A DNA stretch of 64,000 bases, from positions 1 through 64,000 of the forward strand of contig NZ_JOFT01000029.1 in NCBI RefSeq assembly GCF_000725805.1. The letters are read 5' to 3'. This stretch comes from Streptomyces xanthophaeus. GTDB taxonomy: Bacteria; Actinomycetota; Actinomycetes; Streptomycetales; Streptomycetaceae. The number at the start of each line of letters is the position of its first letter. Within the stretch, counting starts at the first letter, position 1. The position numbers and the translations under genes are program-made. The notes below the pieces were generated by a model that was given only the letters and a program-made list of their open reading frames with translations, searched no databases and had not been told where the DNA came from. Shown in pieces: positions 1 through 7,829 of the stretch.

Positions 1-66
1 CTGCTGGCAGGACCCCGCCGACGGCTCCACCCCGGGCACGCCGCCGCAGTGCGGGGACCGGCGGGG
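1..66. repeat. Inverted copy of bases 655-720 at the left edge
   Basis: Bases 1-66 match the reverse complement of 655-720 with only two mismatches (positions 42 and 55); identity stops abruptly after 66. The intervening 588 bases are single copy. The repeat may extend left of the window. It could be a fold-back at a contig end, or a genuine inverted duplication of the beta-helix gene interior. Confidence 0.8.
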
Positions 67-2141
67 GGGCGCGCCCGCGGGGCCGGGGTCGCGGTGGGTG
101 GGGGTGTGGGGCGGGCTGAGGCTATGGCTGCCCAGAGGAGCCAGACCACGGCCACCAGGGCTCGTAGCCAGGCGGGGCTCAAAGGGGTCCACGGGATCAT
201 CAGGACGGCCTTGTCGAAGGCGTCCAGCAGGGTGAGACCGGCCAGCAGGAGGGTCAGGCGGGCGAGCCAGGGGCGGGTCGGCCGCAGGGCCAGGCCGACG
301 CCCGTCCACCAGAGCCCGAGCAGGAGCAGGGCCAGCGCGGGGACGGGGGTCGGGGTCAGGGAGGTGGTGGAGCCGGCCACGTCCAGGGCCAGCCCCGCGA
401 GGCCCAGGGCGGAGGCCGCGGTGCCCAGCCGGGAGCCCCGCAGGCGGCGCGCCCACAGGACGCCGCCGACCAGGAGCAGGACGGCCGCCACGGCGAGGGC
501 GATCTGGGTCTCCACGCGTTCCAGGCCGCGGGCCCCGTACCAGTCGCAGCCGGCCGGGAGCTTGCGCGCCTGCACGCTGTAGTCGGCGCAGACGAGGAGC
601 TGGACCAGCTTCACCGGTTCGCCGACCAGGCGGGCCGATGCCCCGGAGACGGCGCCCCGCCGGTCACCGCACTGCGGCAGCGTGCCCGGGGTGGAGCCGT
701 CGGCGGGGTCCTGCCAGCAGTTGCCGCGTCCCTGGCCGTCCCACCACACGTCCATGCCGTTCGGCCGGGTCGCGCCGGACTTGTCCTTGCCCATGACGTT
801 CCCGGCGTACCGGTTGTGGTGGGAGGTGTCGGTCTGCTTCGACCACGCCTCCTCCCCGCGGATGAAGGCGGGTACCGCGCTGAGGAAGAAGCCCGCGCGC
901 CGGTGGCCGTAGACCCAGTTGTCCTCGTAGATGTTCCAGTTGCCGCCCGCGGTGATGATGCCGGTGCCCGGGGGCATGGATATCTGCGGGCAGACGACTC
1001 CCCGCTCGTAGCCGCGCTCGATCGGCGGTTTGGCGCAGGTGCCGTCGGCGACGTACCCGTAGTAGTCCTGGTTGTTGTCGTGGATCAGGTTCCGCTCGAA
1101 CTTGGCGTGGTTCTGCGGGAGTCCGGGGTGTCCGGGGAAGGCGCTGTCCATCGAGGCGCCGCCCATGTTCTGGTCGAACTCGTTGTCGTGGACCCACACC
1201 GAGTCCCCCGCGGTGCCGGAGTAGCCGACCATGTTGTGGTGGCTGCGGCAGCCGGTGATCTCGATGGAGTAGCGCGGGACCTCGTAGCCGCGGCCGTTGT
1301 TGATGTCGGAGGCGCTGCCGGGGTAGATGCCGGAGTCGCCGTTCCCGTACGACTCGCAGTTCTTGTAGAGGCCGTGGTCGCTGGCGAAGGTCAGGAAGCC
1401 GTACTCGTCGTTCCAGCGGGTGAGTACGTCGTCGATGACGAAGCCGTCGCCCGCCAGTACGTAAAGGGAGTTGAAGGTGGTGCGCTGCGCGGTGAAGTTG
1501 CGGAAGTAGATGCCGTTGGAGCGGTCGGCCCGGATGCCGTTGAGCTTCTGGTACTTGGCGTCGATGACCACGTCCTGCCGGGTGGCTCCGGTGCCCTCGA
1601 TCTGGAGGTTCGTCTTGCCGAGGATCGCGACGAGGTTCTGGTTGTGGCGGCACTGGACCTGCTGCTCGTAGCTGAGGATCTGGTAGCCCAGCGAGGAGTT
1701 GGGGGCCTTCAGCGCCGCGCATTCGCCGGTGGGGGCGGGCAGCGAGGGCTCCTCCTCGTACAGGCCGGGGAGGATCGCGATGCTCATCCCGGGGCGGTCG
1801 ACGGCGTCGACGGCCTCCTGGAGGTGGCGGTAGCCGCTCTTCTCGCAGCGCTCGTAGAGGGCGAGGTTGCGCTGCCTGAGTTCGTCCGGGAAGCCGGCCG
1901 TGCGGCGTTCGAAGGCGGGCCGGTCGGTCTTGCAGACCAGCAGGTCGGGCTCCCCGGTGCGGTACTGGGGCACGGATCCGGAGCCGTCGGGGAAGGTGAC
2001 GGGGCGCTCCTCGTGCGCGCGGGCGGCGGGCGCGGTGGCGAGGAGGGACAGGAGGGCGAGGAGGGCGGTGAGGAGCGCCACCCCCAGGGTTCGGCCGGGA
2101 GTGCCCCCGGGCGCGGCAGGGAACCTGCGGGTCCACGACAT
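1..2141 (-). CDS. Secreted/membrane-anchored right-handed beta-helix protein (3' end cut by window)
   Basis: Reading from ATG at 2141 gives about 713 residues with no stop before the window edge, so the C-terminus is not seen. It starts with a signal peptide (Arg-rich start, Ala/Leu core, cleavage near APAARA). The middle carries short turn-rich stretches with many Asn, Asp, Gly and aromatic residues (for example NGIYFRNFTAQRT, YKNCESYGNG, HDNEFDQNMG, HDNNQDYYGY), typical of a right-handed parallel beta-helix. The last about 150 residues hold roughly four hydrophobic helices, so the helix domain probably sits outside the cell tethered to the membrane. No Shine-Dalgarno is evident before the ATG. 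The final about 22 codons lie in the inverted-repeat copy at 1-66 and may not be the true C-terminus. Function unknown; beta-helix proteins often bind or cleave polysaccharide, but no catalytic residues can be assigned here. Confidence 0.75.
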   Translation of the reverse strand, partial: MSWTRRFPAAPGGTPGRTLGVALLTALLALLSLLATAPAARAHEERPVTFPDGSGSVPQYRTGEPDLLVCKTDRPAFERRTAGFPDELRQRNLALYERCEKSGYRHLQEAVDAVDRPGMSIAILPGLYEEEPSLPAPTGECAALKAPNSSLGYQILSYEQQVQCRHNQNLVAILGKTNLQIEGTGATRQDVVIDAKYQKLNGIRADRSNGIYFRNFTAQRTTFNSLYVLAGDGFVIDDVLTRWNDEYGFLTFASDHGLYKNCESYGNGDSGIYPGSASDINNGRGYEVPRYSIEITGCRSHHNMVGYSGTAGDSVWVHDNEFDQNMGGASMDSAFPGHPGLPQNHAKFERNLIHDNNQDYYGYVADGTCAKPPIERGYERGVVCPQISMPPGTGIITAGGNWNIYEDNWVYGHRRAGFFLSAVPAFIRGEEAWSKQTDTSHHNRYAGNVMGKDKSGATRPNGMDVWWDGQGRGNCWQDPADGSTPGTLPQCGDRRGAVSGASARLVGEPVKLVQLLVCADYSVQARKLPAGCDWYGARGLERVETQIALAVAAVLLLVGGVLWARRLRGSRLGTAASALGLAGLALDVAGSTTSLTPTPVPALALLLLGLWWTGVGLALRPTRPWLARLTLLLAGLTLLDAFDKAVLMIPWTPLSPAWLRALVAVVWLLWAAIASARPTPPPTATPAPRARPPAGPRTAAACPGWSRRRGPAS

Positions 2142-2267
2142 GCGCGTGAGAGTAGAGCAATGTTCATCTTTTGTGAGCCCCCTCCGCACGAATCCGCCGA
2201 GAGGGGCCGCTCACGGCCCGGACCGCCCCCGCGGCCGCGAAACCGGCCAGGCGGCCGGGACGGGCCG

Positions 2268-2296
2268 TTGACGCACGGGCCACGGAATCCTACTGT
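2268..2296 (+). promoter_or_regulatory. Promoter of hmgA
   Basis: A vegetative-type promoter is readable: -35 TTGACG at 2268-2273, 17-base spacer, -10 TACTGT at 2291-2296. The predicted start of transcription is near 2303, about 30 bases before the hmgA ATG. Confidence 0.7.
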
Positions 2297-2311
2297 CAGC
2301 CATAGGATTCC
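2284..2311. promoter_or_regulatory. Inverted-repeat operator over the hmgA -10 region
   Basis: A perfect 9-base inverted repeat, GGAATCCTA at 2284-2292 and TAGGATTCC at 2303-2311, flanks a 10-base centre. It covers the -10 hexamer and predicted transcription start, a classic position for a repressor. A second palindrome, CCTTCGAAGG, lies at 2310-2319 next to the ribosome-binding site. The GntR/UTRA regulator encoded just downstream is the obvious candidate ligand-responsive repressor, but this is inference. Confidence 0.55.
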
Positions 2312-2334
2312 TTCGAAGGAGCGGGAGCGCAGCG

Positions 2335-3678
2335 ATGAGCGAGCAGCAGGCCGGCGGCATCGAGCAGGCCAGGAAGACGGCGGAGGCACTGGAGTACCTC
2401 ACCGGCTTCGGCAACGAACACAGCTCGGAGGCCGTCCCCGGCGCGCTGCCCCTCGGCAGGAACTCGCCCCAGCGCGCTCCCCTCGGCCTCTACGCCGAGC
2501 AGCTCAGCGGCAGCGCCTTCACCGAGCCGCGCAGCCACAACCGCCGCTCCTGGCTCTACCGGATCCACCCCTCGGCCGCGCACCCGCCCTTCACCCGGAC
2601 CGACAACGGGAACCTGCGCACCGCGCCCTTCACCGAGGTCCCGGCCGACCCCAACCGCCTGCGCTGGAACCCGCTGCCCGACCCGGCCCCCGGCACCGAC
2701 TTCCTGGCCGGGCTCTGGACGCTCGGCGGCAACGGCGACGCGGCCCAGCGCACCGGCATGGCCATCCACCTCTACGCCGCCAACGCGCCGATGACCGACC
2801 GGGTCTTCAGCGACTCCGACGGCGAGCTCCTGATCGTCCCCGAGCGCGGCGGGCTGCTCCTGCGCACCGAGCTCGGCCTGCTCGCCGCCCGGCCGGGCGA
2901 GGTGGCCCTGATCCCGCGCGGGGTCCGTTTCCGCGTCGAGCTCCTCGACCCCGAGGCCCGCGGCTACGTCTGCGAGAACTACGGGCAGCCCTTCGCCCTC
3001 CCCGACCTGGGCCCGATCGGCGCCAACGGTCTCGCCGCCGTCCGTGACTTCCGGGCCCCGGTGGCCGCGTACGAGGACGCGGGCGCCGAGGGGCGCCCGA
3101 CCGAGGTGGTCAACAAGTTCTGCGGCAACCTCTGGTCCGCCACCTACGACCACTCCCCCCTGGACGTGGTCGCCTGGTACGGCAGCCACGTGCCGTACGT
3201 GTACGACCTGCGGCGCTTCAACGTCCTGGGGACGATCAGCTACGACCACCCCGACCCGTCGATCTTCACCGTGCTGACCTCGCCCTCCGACACCCCGGGG
3301 CTGGCGGGCGTGGACTTCGTGGTCTTCGCGCCGCGCTGGCTGGTCGGCGAGGACACCTTCCGCCCGCCGTACTTCCACCGCAACGTCATGAGCGAGTACA
3401 TGGGCCTGATCGAGGGCGCGTACGACGCCAAGGCCGAGGGATTCGTCCCCGGCGGCGGCTCGCTGCACAACATGATGTCCGCGCACGGCCCGGACCGGGA
3501 GACCTTCGACCGGGCGAGCGCCGCCGAGCTGAAGCCGCAGAAGATCGACGACGGTCTGGCCTTCATGTTCGAGACCCGCTGGCCGATCACCGCCACCGCC
3601 CAGGCGGCCTCCGCGGACCACCTCCAGCGGGCCTACGACGACGTCTGGCAGGGTCTGGAGCGGCACTTCCGCCCCTGA
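2335..3678 (+). CDS. hmgA: Homogentisate 1,2-dioxygenase
   Basis: This 447-residue protein matches homogentisate 1,2-dioxygenase in length and motifs. The enzyme uses Fe(II) and O2 to open the ring of homogentisate to maleylacetoacetate in tyrosine/phenylalanine catabolism. The iron ligands are recognisable: His348 in YFHRN, Glu354 in MSEYMG and His384 in SAHGPD, spaced exactly as in the human enzyme (335/341/371). The N-terminus keeps the family signature [16 protein letters not shown] 2335 follows GAAGGAG at 2315-2321, a rather long spacing. It has its own promoter and operator upstream and is followed 77 bases later by a GntR-family regulator, suggesting aromatic-responsive control. No maleylacetoacetate isomerase or fumarylacetoacetase gene is adjacent. 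Confidence 0.95.
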   Translation: MSEQQAGGIEQARKTAEALEYLTGFGNEHSSEAVPGALPLGRNSPQRAPLGLYAEQLSGSAFTEPRSHNRRSWLYRIHPSAAHPPFTRTDNGNLRTAPFTEVPADPNRLRWNPLPDPAPGTDFLAGLWTLGGNGDAAQRTGMAIHLYAANAPMTDRVFSDSDGELLIVPERGGLLLRTELGLLAARPGEVALIPRGVRFRVELLDPEARGYVCENYGQPFALPDLGPIGANGLAAVRDFRAPVAAYEDAGAEGRPTEVVNKFCGNLWSATYDHSPLDVVAWYGSHVPYVYDLRRFNVLGTISYDHPDPSIFTVLTSPSDTPGLAGVDFVVFAPRWLVGEDTFRPPYFHRNVMSEYMGLIEGAYDAKAEGFVPGGGSLHNMMSAHGPDRETFDRASAAELKPQKIDDGLAFMFETRWPITATAQAASADHLQRAYDDVWQGLERHFRP

Positions 3679-3755
3679 CCTGCGCTGCATACGCTGCGTG
3701 TGCCGCGAGCGACGCCGCACGCCGTCCACCCGTCCAGCCGTTCGGAGAACCCGCC

Positions 3756-4505
3756 GTGACCGCCTTCGCCCCCGATTCCCTGGTGCTGAACCGGAAGCTG
3801 CCGCTCTGGTACCAGGTCTCGCAGTCGCTGCGCGCCTCGATACTGGGGCGCACCCCGGACGCCTCGCTGCGCCTGCCCACCGAGGAGCAGCTCGCCGAGC
3901 ACTACGGGGTCAGCGTGCTGACCATGCGGCAGGCGCTCAAGGAGCTGGAGGGCGAGGGGCTGATCAGCCGGCACCGGCGGCGCGGCACGTTCATCGAGCC
4001 GGGGGCCCTGCGGGGCGCCCCGGTCCGGCTGCTGGGCTCGGTCGACGCGATCGTGGCCCAGCAGTCGGGTGACCGTACGACGGTTCTCGGCCAGGCCCGG
4101 ACGACCGTCGCCGGGGAGCTGCTGGAGCACTTCCCGGACACGCCCGAAGTGGTCACGTACCGGCGTCTGCGCCACGACCGGGAGAGCGGCGAGCCGACCA
4201 ACTGGGCCGAGAACGCGGTCCTTCCGGAGTTCGCCGAGTCGGTCGCCCTGGCCGATCTCGAACGCTGGCCGATGACCAAGGTGCTGCGGGACGTCGTCGG
4301 GGTGCGGATCAGCCGGATCACGGACACCGTGGAGGCGCGCCTGGCCGACCCGGAGACCGCCGAGCTGCTCCAGGTCCCCCTGCTGAGCCCGATCCTGCAC
4401 TACACGGGCGTGACCTACGACGAGGAAGGCCGGGTGGTGGACGTGGCCCGGATCCGGTACCGCGGCGACCGGTTCTCCTTCACGGTGACCGTGGACGCCC
4501 ACTGA
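3756..4505 (+). CDS. GntR-family (HutC/UTRA) transcriptional regulator
   Basis: The 249-residue product has an N-terminal winged-helix of GntR type (about residues 15-75; RLPTEEQLAEHYGVSVLTMR, then GLISRHRRRGTFI) followed by a UTRA ligand-binding domain (about 95-245, ending in RIRYRGDRFSFTV). Such proteins bind small metabolites and release DNA. GTG 3756 is used; the ribosome-binding site is weak. It lies 77 bases after hmgA on the same strand and could control hmgA through the inverted repeat at 2284-2311, although HutC-type operators usually look different (GT-N-TA-N-AC cores), so the pairing is tentative. Confidence 0.85.
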   Translation: MTAFAPDSLVLNRKLPLWYQVSQSLRASILGRTPDASLRLPTEEQLAEHYGVSVLTMRQALKELEGEGLISRHRRRGTFIEPGALRGAPVRLLGSVDAIVAQQSGDRTTVLGQARTTVAGELLEHFPDTPEVVTYRRLRHDRESGEPTNWAENAVLPEFAESVALADLERWPMTKVLRDVVGVRISRITDTVEARLADPETAELLQVPLLSPILHYTGVTYDEEGRVVDVARIRYRGDRFSFTVTVDAH

Positions 4506-4526
4506 CCGCAGGTGCGGGGACGGCGG

Positions 4527-4688
4527 CTACTTCTCCTCGTCGTCCGTGGCGCGCTCGCCCTCGGCCTGGGAGGGGGTGGTGCGCATCGTCTGCGGGTGCT
4601 GCTGCTTCTTCTGGGTGTCGTCCATGTCCTCGTCGAGCCGTTCGCCTTCGGCCTGCGAGGGAGTCGAGTATTCGTCGTACTGACTCAT
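4527..4688 (-). CDS. Small acidic repeat protein (hypothetical, 53 aa)
   Basis: A 53-residue, highly acidic, Gln-rich, probably disordered protein. It contains the nonapeptide TPSQAEGER twice (about residues 9-17 and 39-47). ATG 4688 is preferred because GAGGAG sits 7 bases upstream; an in-frame start further up would add 16 residues with no ribosome-binding site. The gene is convergent with the GntR gene, 21 bases away. I do not recognise a function. Confidence 0.65.
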   Translation of the reverse strand: MSQYDEYSTPSQAEGERLDEDMDDTQKKQQHPQTMRTTPSQAEGERATDDEEK

Positions 4689-4810
4689 GACCGTCTCCTC
4701 GGTCGATGGTACGTATCCGTATGTATGCGTACACAAGGAGCGTAGCCCTTCCTCCCCGGTGCGGCCCGGGCGGGGCCCGGCGGCCGGGAGCCGTCGCTAC
4801 CATCGGCCGG

Positions 4811-5977
4811 GTGAGCGTTGACGCATCGTTGCCGGACCTGTTGCTGGACGATCTGATGCCCTGGGCCGCGGGCGGACTGCGCCTGGGCCGCGACTGGGTG
4901 GCGGCGCCCGACCCGGCCGTCCTGCGCACCCGCTGGGCCGCCCTGACCGGCGCCGAAGGGGCAGAGCGGGAGCGGCTCTTCCGGCCCAGCCGCAGCCGTA
5001 CCCCCGCCGCCGGGGCGGCAGCACTGCCCGGCCAGCGCTCGGGCACTGCCAGGTTCGCCGATGCGCCCGGGCCCTGCCCCGATCCCGTACGGGTGCTCCG
5101 CGAGCCCTTCGACGAGCAGTGGCTGCTCCCCGACCAGCGGCTCATCGACGCGGCCCGTCCGGAGCTGTGGCGGGTCCGTGACGAGCACCAGCTGTTCCTG
5201 CTGGAGACCCCGGACCTGCTGGTGACCGCGCACCTCCCGGCGGGTCGGCTCGGCCGGGTCCGGCCGCTGCACCGGCGCCCCGGCGGCGCCGAACCGAACC
5301 TCGCCCCCGGCCTGCTGAACCTGCTCGGCGAGCGCTACGGGGGCTGGGTCACGCCCGAGGACGTGCTGTGCTGGATCCTCGCGGCGGGCCGGCCCGGGCC
5401 GCGGGGGTACGGGGTCCCGCTCACCACAGACCCCGGGCGCTGGCGGGCCGGGCTGGAGCTCGGGCACCGGCTCCTCGGCGTCCAGTTGCGCGGCGCCCGC
5501 GGGGGCGAGCCGCCGCGGCTGCCGGGCGGACGCCGCCCGTACATCCGCTCGGCGGTCCCGGCCTGGCCGCAGGGGCTGTCGTACGACGCCGCCACGCAGA
5601 CGCTGGGTCTCGGCGCCGGGACCGTCTCGCCCGTGCCTGCGGCAGCCTGGGAGTTCGAGGTACAGGGCGTACGGGTGCTGGAGGCCTGGTTCGCCGCCCG
5701 CACCGCGCACCTGCTCCCCGGGGCCGACGGCCTGGAGGCGCTGGGTCCGGCCGAGTGGCCCCAGGGCTGGACCTCGGAACTGCTGGCCCTGGTGACGACC
5801 CTGGCCCTGCTGGCCGACCTGGCCCCGGAGCGGGCCGCGTTCGAGGCGGGCCCGGGCCTCGCTGCGGCCGAGCTGCGCGCGGCCGGGGTGCTGCCGCCGC
5901 CCCGGTGGGCCCGACGCCCGGCTTCGGTGCTGGACCACCAGGAGGAGGGCCCGGGCGGGCAGTTCGCCCTGCTCTGA
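4811..5977 (+). CDS. Stand-alone type ISP restriction/modification C-terminal domain protein
   Basis: The 388-residue protein from GTG 4811 resembles the C-terminal (target-recognition) region of type ISP restriction-modification enzymes: FRPSRSRTP, REPFDEQWLLPDQRLID, RVRDEHQLFLLE and QGVRVLEAWFAARTA. It has no N-terminal nuclease, helicase or SAM-dependent methyltransferase motifs (no NPPY/DPPY, no Walker A), so it cannot itself be a complete modification enzyme. Streptomycetes commonly carry this truncated form, often annotated as DNA methyltransferase. An upstream in-frame start at 4706 is rejected because its first 35 residues look non-coding. Next to it, 4710-4732 is rich in TACG/CGTA steps and may hold the promoter. 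The 3' end faces a TetR gene across a hairpin-rich gap. Confidence 0.65.
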   Translation: MSVDASLPDLLLDDLMPWAAGGLRLGRDWVAAPDPAVLRTRWAALTGAEGAERERLFRPSRSRTPAAGAAALPGQRSGTARFADAPGPCPDPVRVLREPFDEQWLLPDQRLIDAARPELWRVRDEHQLFLLETPDLLVTAHLPAGRLGRVRPLHRRPGGAEPNLAPGLLNLLGERYGGWVTPEDVLCWILAAGRPGPRGYGVPLTTDPGRWRAGLELGHRLLGVQLRGARGGEPPRLPGGRRPYIRSAVPAWPQGLSYDAATQTLGLGAGTVSPVPAAAWEFEVQGVRVLEAWFAARTAHLLPGADGLEALGPAEWPQGWTSELLALVTTLALLADLAPERAAFEAGPGLAAAELRAAGVLPPPRWARRPASVLDHQEEGPGGQFALL

Positions 5978-5978
5978 A

Positions 5979-6047
5979 CCCCGGGGCCCGGGGCTCGGGG
6001 CGCGGCGTTCAGGCAGTCCGCCCCGCCCTGAGCCCCGGGGCCCGGGG
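5979..6047. terminator. Duplicated GC hairpin between convergent genes
   Basis: The 15-base self-complementary block CCCCGGGGCCCGGGG occurs at 5979-5993 and again at 6033-6047, each followed by a GCGCGGCGT-like tail, as if the terminator region had been duplicated. It separates the type ISP-like gene from the convergent TetR gene and could stop transcription from both sides. Confidence 0.5.
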
Positions 6048-6058
6048 CGCGGCGTCCG

Positions 6059-6787
6059 CTACGCCTGCCACGCCCCCAGCAGCCGGGCCATCGAGCGGTC
6101 GAAGGCCTCCCCCAGCTCCGGCCCCGCCTCCGTGACCGGGGCGGCGCCTCCCGTCAGGGCCGCCGTCAGCAGCGGGTACTGCCCGGTGGCCAGCCGCGAG
6201 CCGATCCACGCCGCCCGTACGCCGCGCTCCTCGGCCGCCGACCAGGGCAGCGTCCGGGCCCGCTCGGCCAGGGCCAGTTCGCCCGACACGAAGGTCGCGA
6301 CCATGCCGTTGACCGCGGCGACGAGCTCCAGCTTCTCGCCGTCCGCCGCCTCCAGCGGGACCAGGCAGTCCAGGCTGTGCTCCAGGTACCGCAGGGCGTT
6401 GGGGCCGAAGCCGTAGACGGGGCTCAGCAGCCGCGGCAGCCACGGGTGGCGGTGCATCAGCGCCCGCGTCTGGCGGGAGAGGGCGAGCAGGTCGGCCTGC
6501 CAGTCGCCGGTGGGCGGGGTCAGCTCGTACTCGCCGCTGACCGCGTCGACCATCAGCTCGTACAGGTCCTCCTTGCGCGGCACGTAGTTGTACAGGGACA
6601 TGGTCCCGGCGCCGATCCCGGCCGCGACGCGCCGCATGGAGACGGCCTCGATCCCCTCCGCGTCGGCGATCCGCACCGCCTCGGCGGCGATCGACTCGCG
6701 GCTGTGCGCGGGCCGGGGTCCGCGACCGGCCCGCTGCGGGCGGGCCCAGATCACTTCGGGTTCAGCGGGGCGCCCGCTGGGTGTCAT
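6059..6787 (-). CDS. TetR-family repressor, divergent from ABC exporter
   Basis: The 242-residue protein has a TetR DNA-binding domain at about residues 28-75 (IADAEGIEAVSMRRVAAGIG, then GTMSLYNYVPRKEDLYELM) and a C-terminal ligand domain of the TetR_C type with GELAL and RAAWIGSRLATGQYP segments. ATG 6787 follows GAGGTG by 7 bases. It is transcribed away from the drrAB-like genes with only 73 bases between the starts. That gap and the first codons of the ABC gene hold two related 19-base palindromes, the likely operators. Efflux pump control by an export substrate is the usual role for this arrangement. Confidence 0.88.
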   Translation of the reverse strand: MTPSGRPAEPEVIWARPQRAGRGPRPAHSRESIAAEAVRIADAEGIEAVSMRRVAAGIGAGTMSLYNYVPRKEDLYELMVDAVSGEYELTPPTGDWQADLLALSRQTRALMHRHPWLPRLLSPVYGFGPNALRYLEHSLDCLVPLEAADGEKLELVAAVNGMVATFVSGELALAERARTLPWSAAEERGVRAAWIGSRLATGQYPLLTAALTGGAAPVTEAGPELGEAFDRSMARLLGAWQA

Positions 6788-6823
6788 CGCTCATCACCTC
6801 GTCCGTCTCGTCCCCCATCCTAG

Positions 6824-6842
6824 TTACGTACAGCGTACGTAG
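6824..6842. promoter_or_regulatory. TetR operator 1 (intergenic)
   Basis: TTACGTACAGCGTACGTAG is a near-palindrome (TACGTAC and GTACGTA halves) in the tetR/ABC gap. A plausible promoter for the ABC genes, -35 TTACGT at 6824-6829 and -10 TAGGGT at 6848-6853, would be covered by it. It matches the reverse complement of the second site at 6868-6886 at 16 of 19 bases. Confidence 0.65.
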
Positions 6843-6860
6843 TCCTGTAGGGTGCCGCCC

Positions 6861-7829
6861 ATGACTACTACGTACGCCGTACTTAGTGAGGGTCTGGAGA
6901 AGAACTACGGCGCGGTCCGCGCGCTGCGGGGCCTCGATCTGGCCGTCCCCGAGGGCACGGTCTGCGGGCTCCTCGGCCCCAACGGAGCGGGCAAGACCAC
7001 CGCCGTCCGGATCCTCACCACCCTGACCGCTCCCACCGGCGGCCGCGCCCTCGTCGCCGGTCACGACGTCACCCGGGACCCCGGCGCCGTCCGCCGCGCC
7101 ATCGGGGTCACCGGCCAGTACGCCTCCGTCGACGGGGAACTGACCGGCCGTGAGAACCTCCGGCTCTTCGCCCGGCTCGCCGGACTGCGCGGCTCCGCGG
7201 GCCGGGACCGCGCCGACGGACTGCTCCGGCGCTTCGGGCTCGACGAGGCCGCCGACCGGGTGGCCGCCACCTGGTCGGGCGGCATGCGCCGGCGCCTCGA
7301 CCTGGCCGCCGGGCTGATCGCCCGCCCCCGCGTGCTGTTCCTCGACGAACCCACCACCGGACTCGACCCCGCCGCCCGCGAGCACATCTGGACGGCGGTA
7401 CGGGAACTCGCCGACGAGGGCGCCACCGTGCTGCTCACCACCCAGTACCTGGAGGAGGCCGACCGGCTCGCCGACGACATCGTGGTCGTCGACGGCGGCA
7501 GGGCCGTCGCGCACGGCACCCCGGCCGGGCTGAAGGCCCGGATCGGGGCCCGCGCCGAGGTCTGCGTCCCCGGACCCGAATCCCTCGCGGACGCCGCCGC
7601 GGTGCTCGACCGGCTCACCGGCGGCCGGCCCGTCCTCGACACGGAGCGGCTCACCGTCGGCGTGACCGTGCTCGACGCGGGCCTCACCCTGCCCCGGATC
7701 ATCCGCGAGCTCGACGCCCACGGGGTCCCCGTCACCGATGCGAGCCTGCGCCCGCCCACCCTCGACCAGGTCTTCCTGCGTCTCACCCAGGTCCGCGAGG
7801 CCGGATCCGACAAGGAGCACGCCGCATGA
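6861..7829 (+). CDS. DrrA-like ABC exporter ATP-binding protein
   Basis: The 322-residue ATPase has Walker A GPNGAGKTT (about 38-46), Q-loop GQYASVDGELTGREN, signature WSGGMRRR, Walker B VLFLDEPTTGLDP and H-loop TTQYLEEAD, with the C-terminal DrrA-type extension. Such subunits power export of drugs or lipids with a DrrB-type permease. ATG 6861 is chosen over an in-frame GTG at 6852. Codons 3-9 carry the second repressor palindrome, which forces rare codons (CTT, AGT, GTA). The stop overlaps the next start by 4 bases (ATGA), so the pair is translationally coupled. Confidence 0.93.
   Translation: MTTTYAVLSEGLEKNYGAVRALRGLDLAVPEGTVCGLLGPNGAGKTTAVRILTTLTAPTGGRALVAGHDVTRDPGAVRRAIGVTGQYASVDGELTGRENLRLFARLAGLRGSAGRDRADGLLRRFGLDEAADRVAATWSGGMRRRLDLAAGLIARPRVLFLDEPTTGLDPAAREHIWTAVRELADEGATVLLTTQYLEEADRLADDIVVVDGGRAVAHGTPAGLKARIGARAEVCVPGPESLADAAAVLDRLTGGRPVLDTERLTVGVTVLDAGLTLPRIIRELDAHGVPVTDASLRPPTLDQVFLRLTQVREAGSDKEHAA
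6868..6886. promoter_or_regulatory. TetR operator 2 (inside ABC coding sequence)
   Basis: CTACGTACGCCGTACTTAG overlaps codons 3-9 of the ABC ATPase gene and is the inverted counterpart of the intergenic site, 44 bases away centre to centre (about four helical turns). Two aligned sites suggest cooperative repressor binding or a transcription roadblock. Confidence 0.6.

Noticed and set aside
664..2160. 498-codon minus-strand frame beginning near 2160
   Set aside because: Out of frame with the beta-helix gene; its translation is Arg/Pro-rich without structure.
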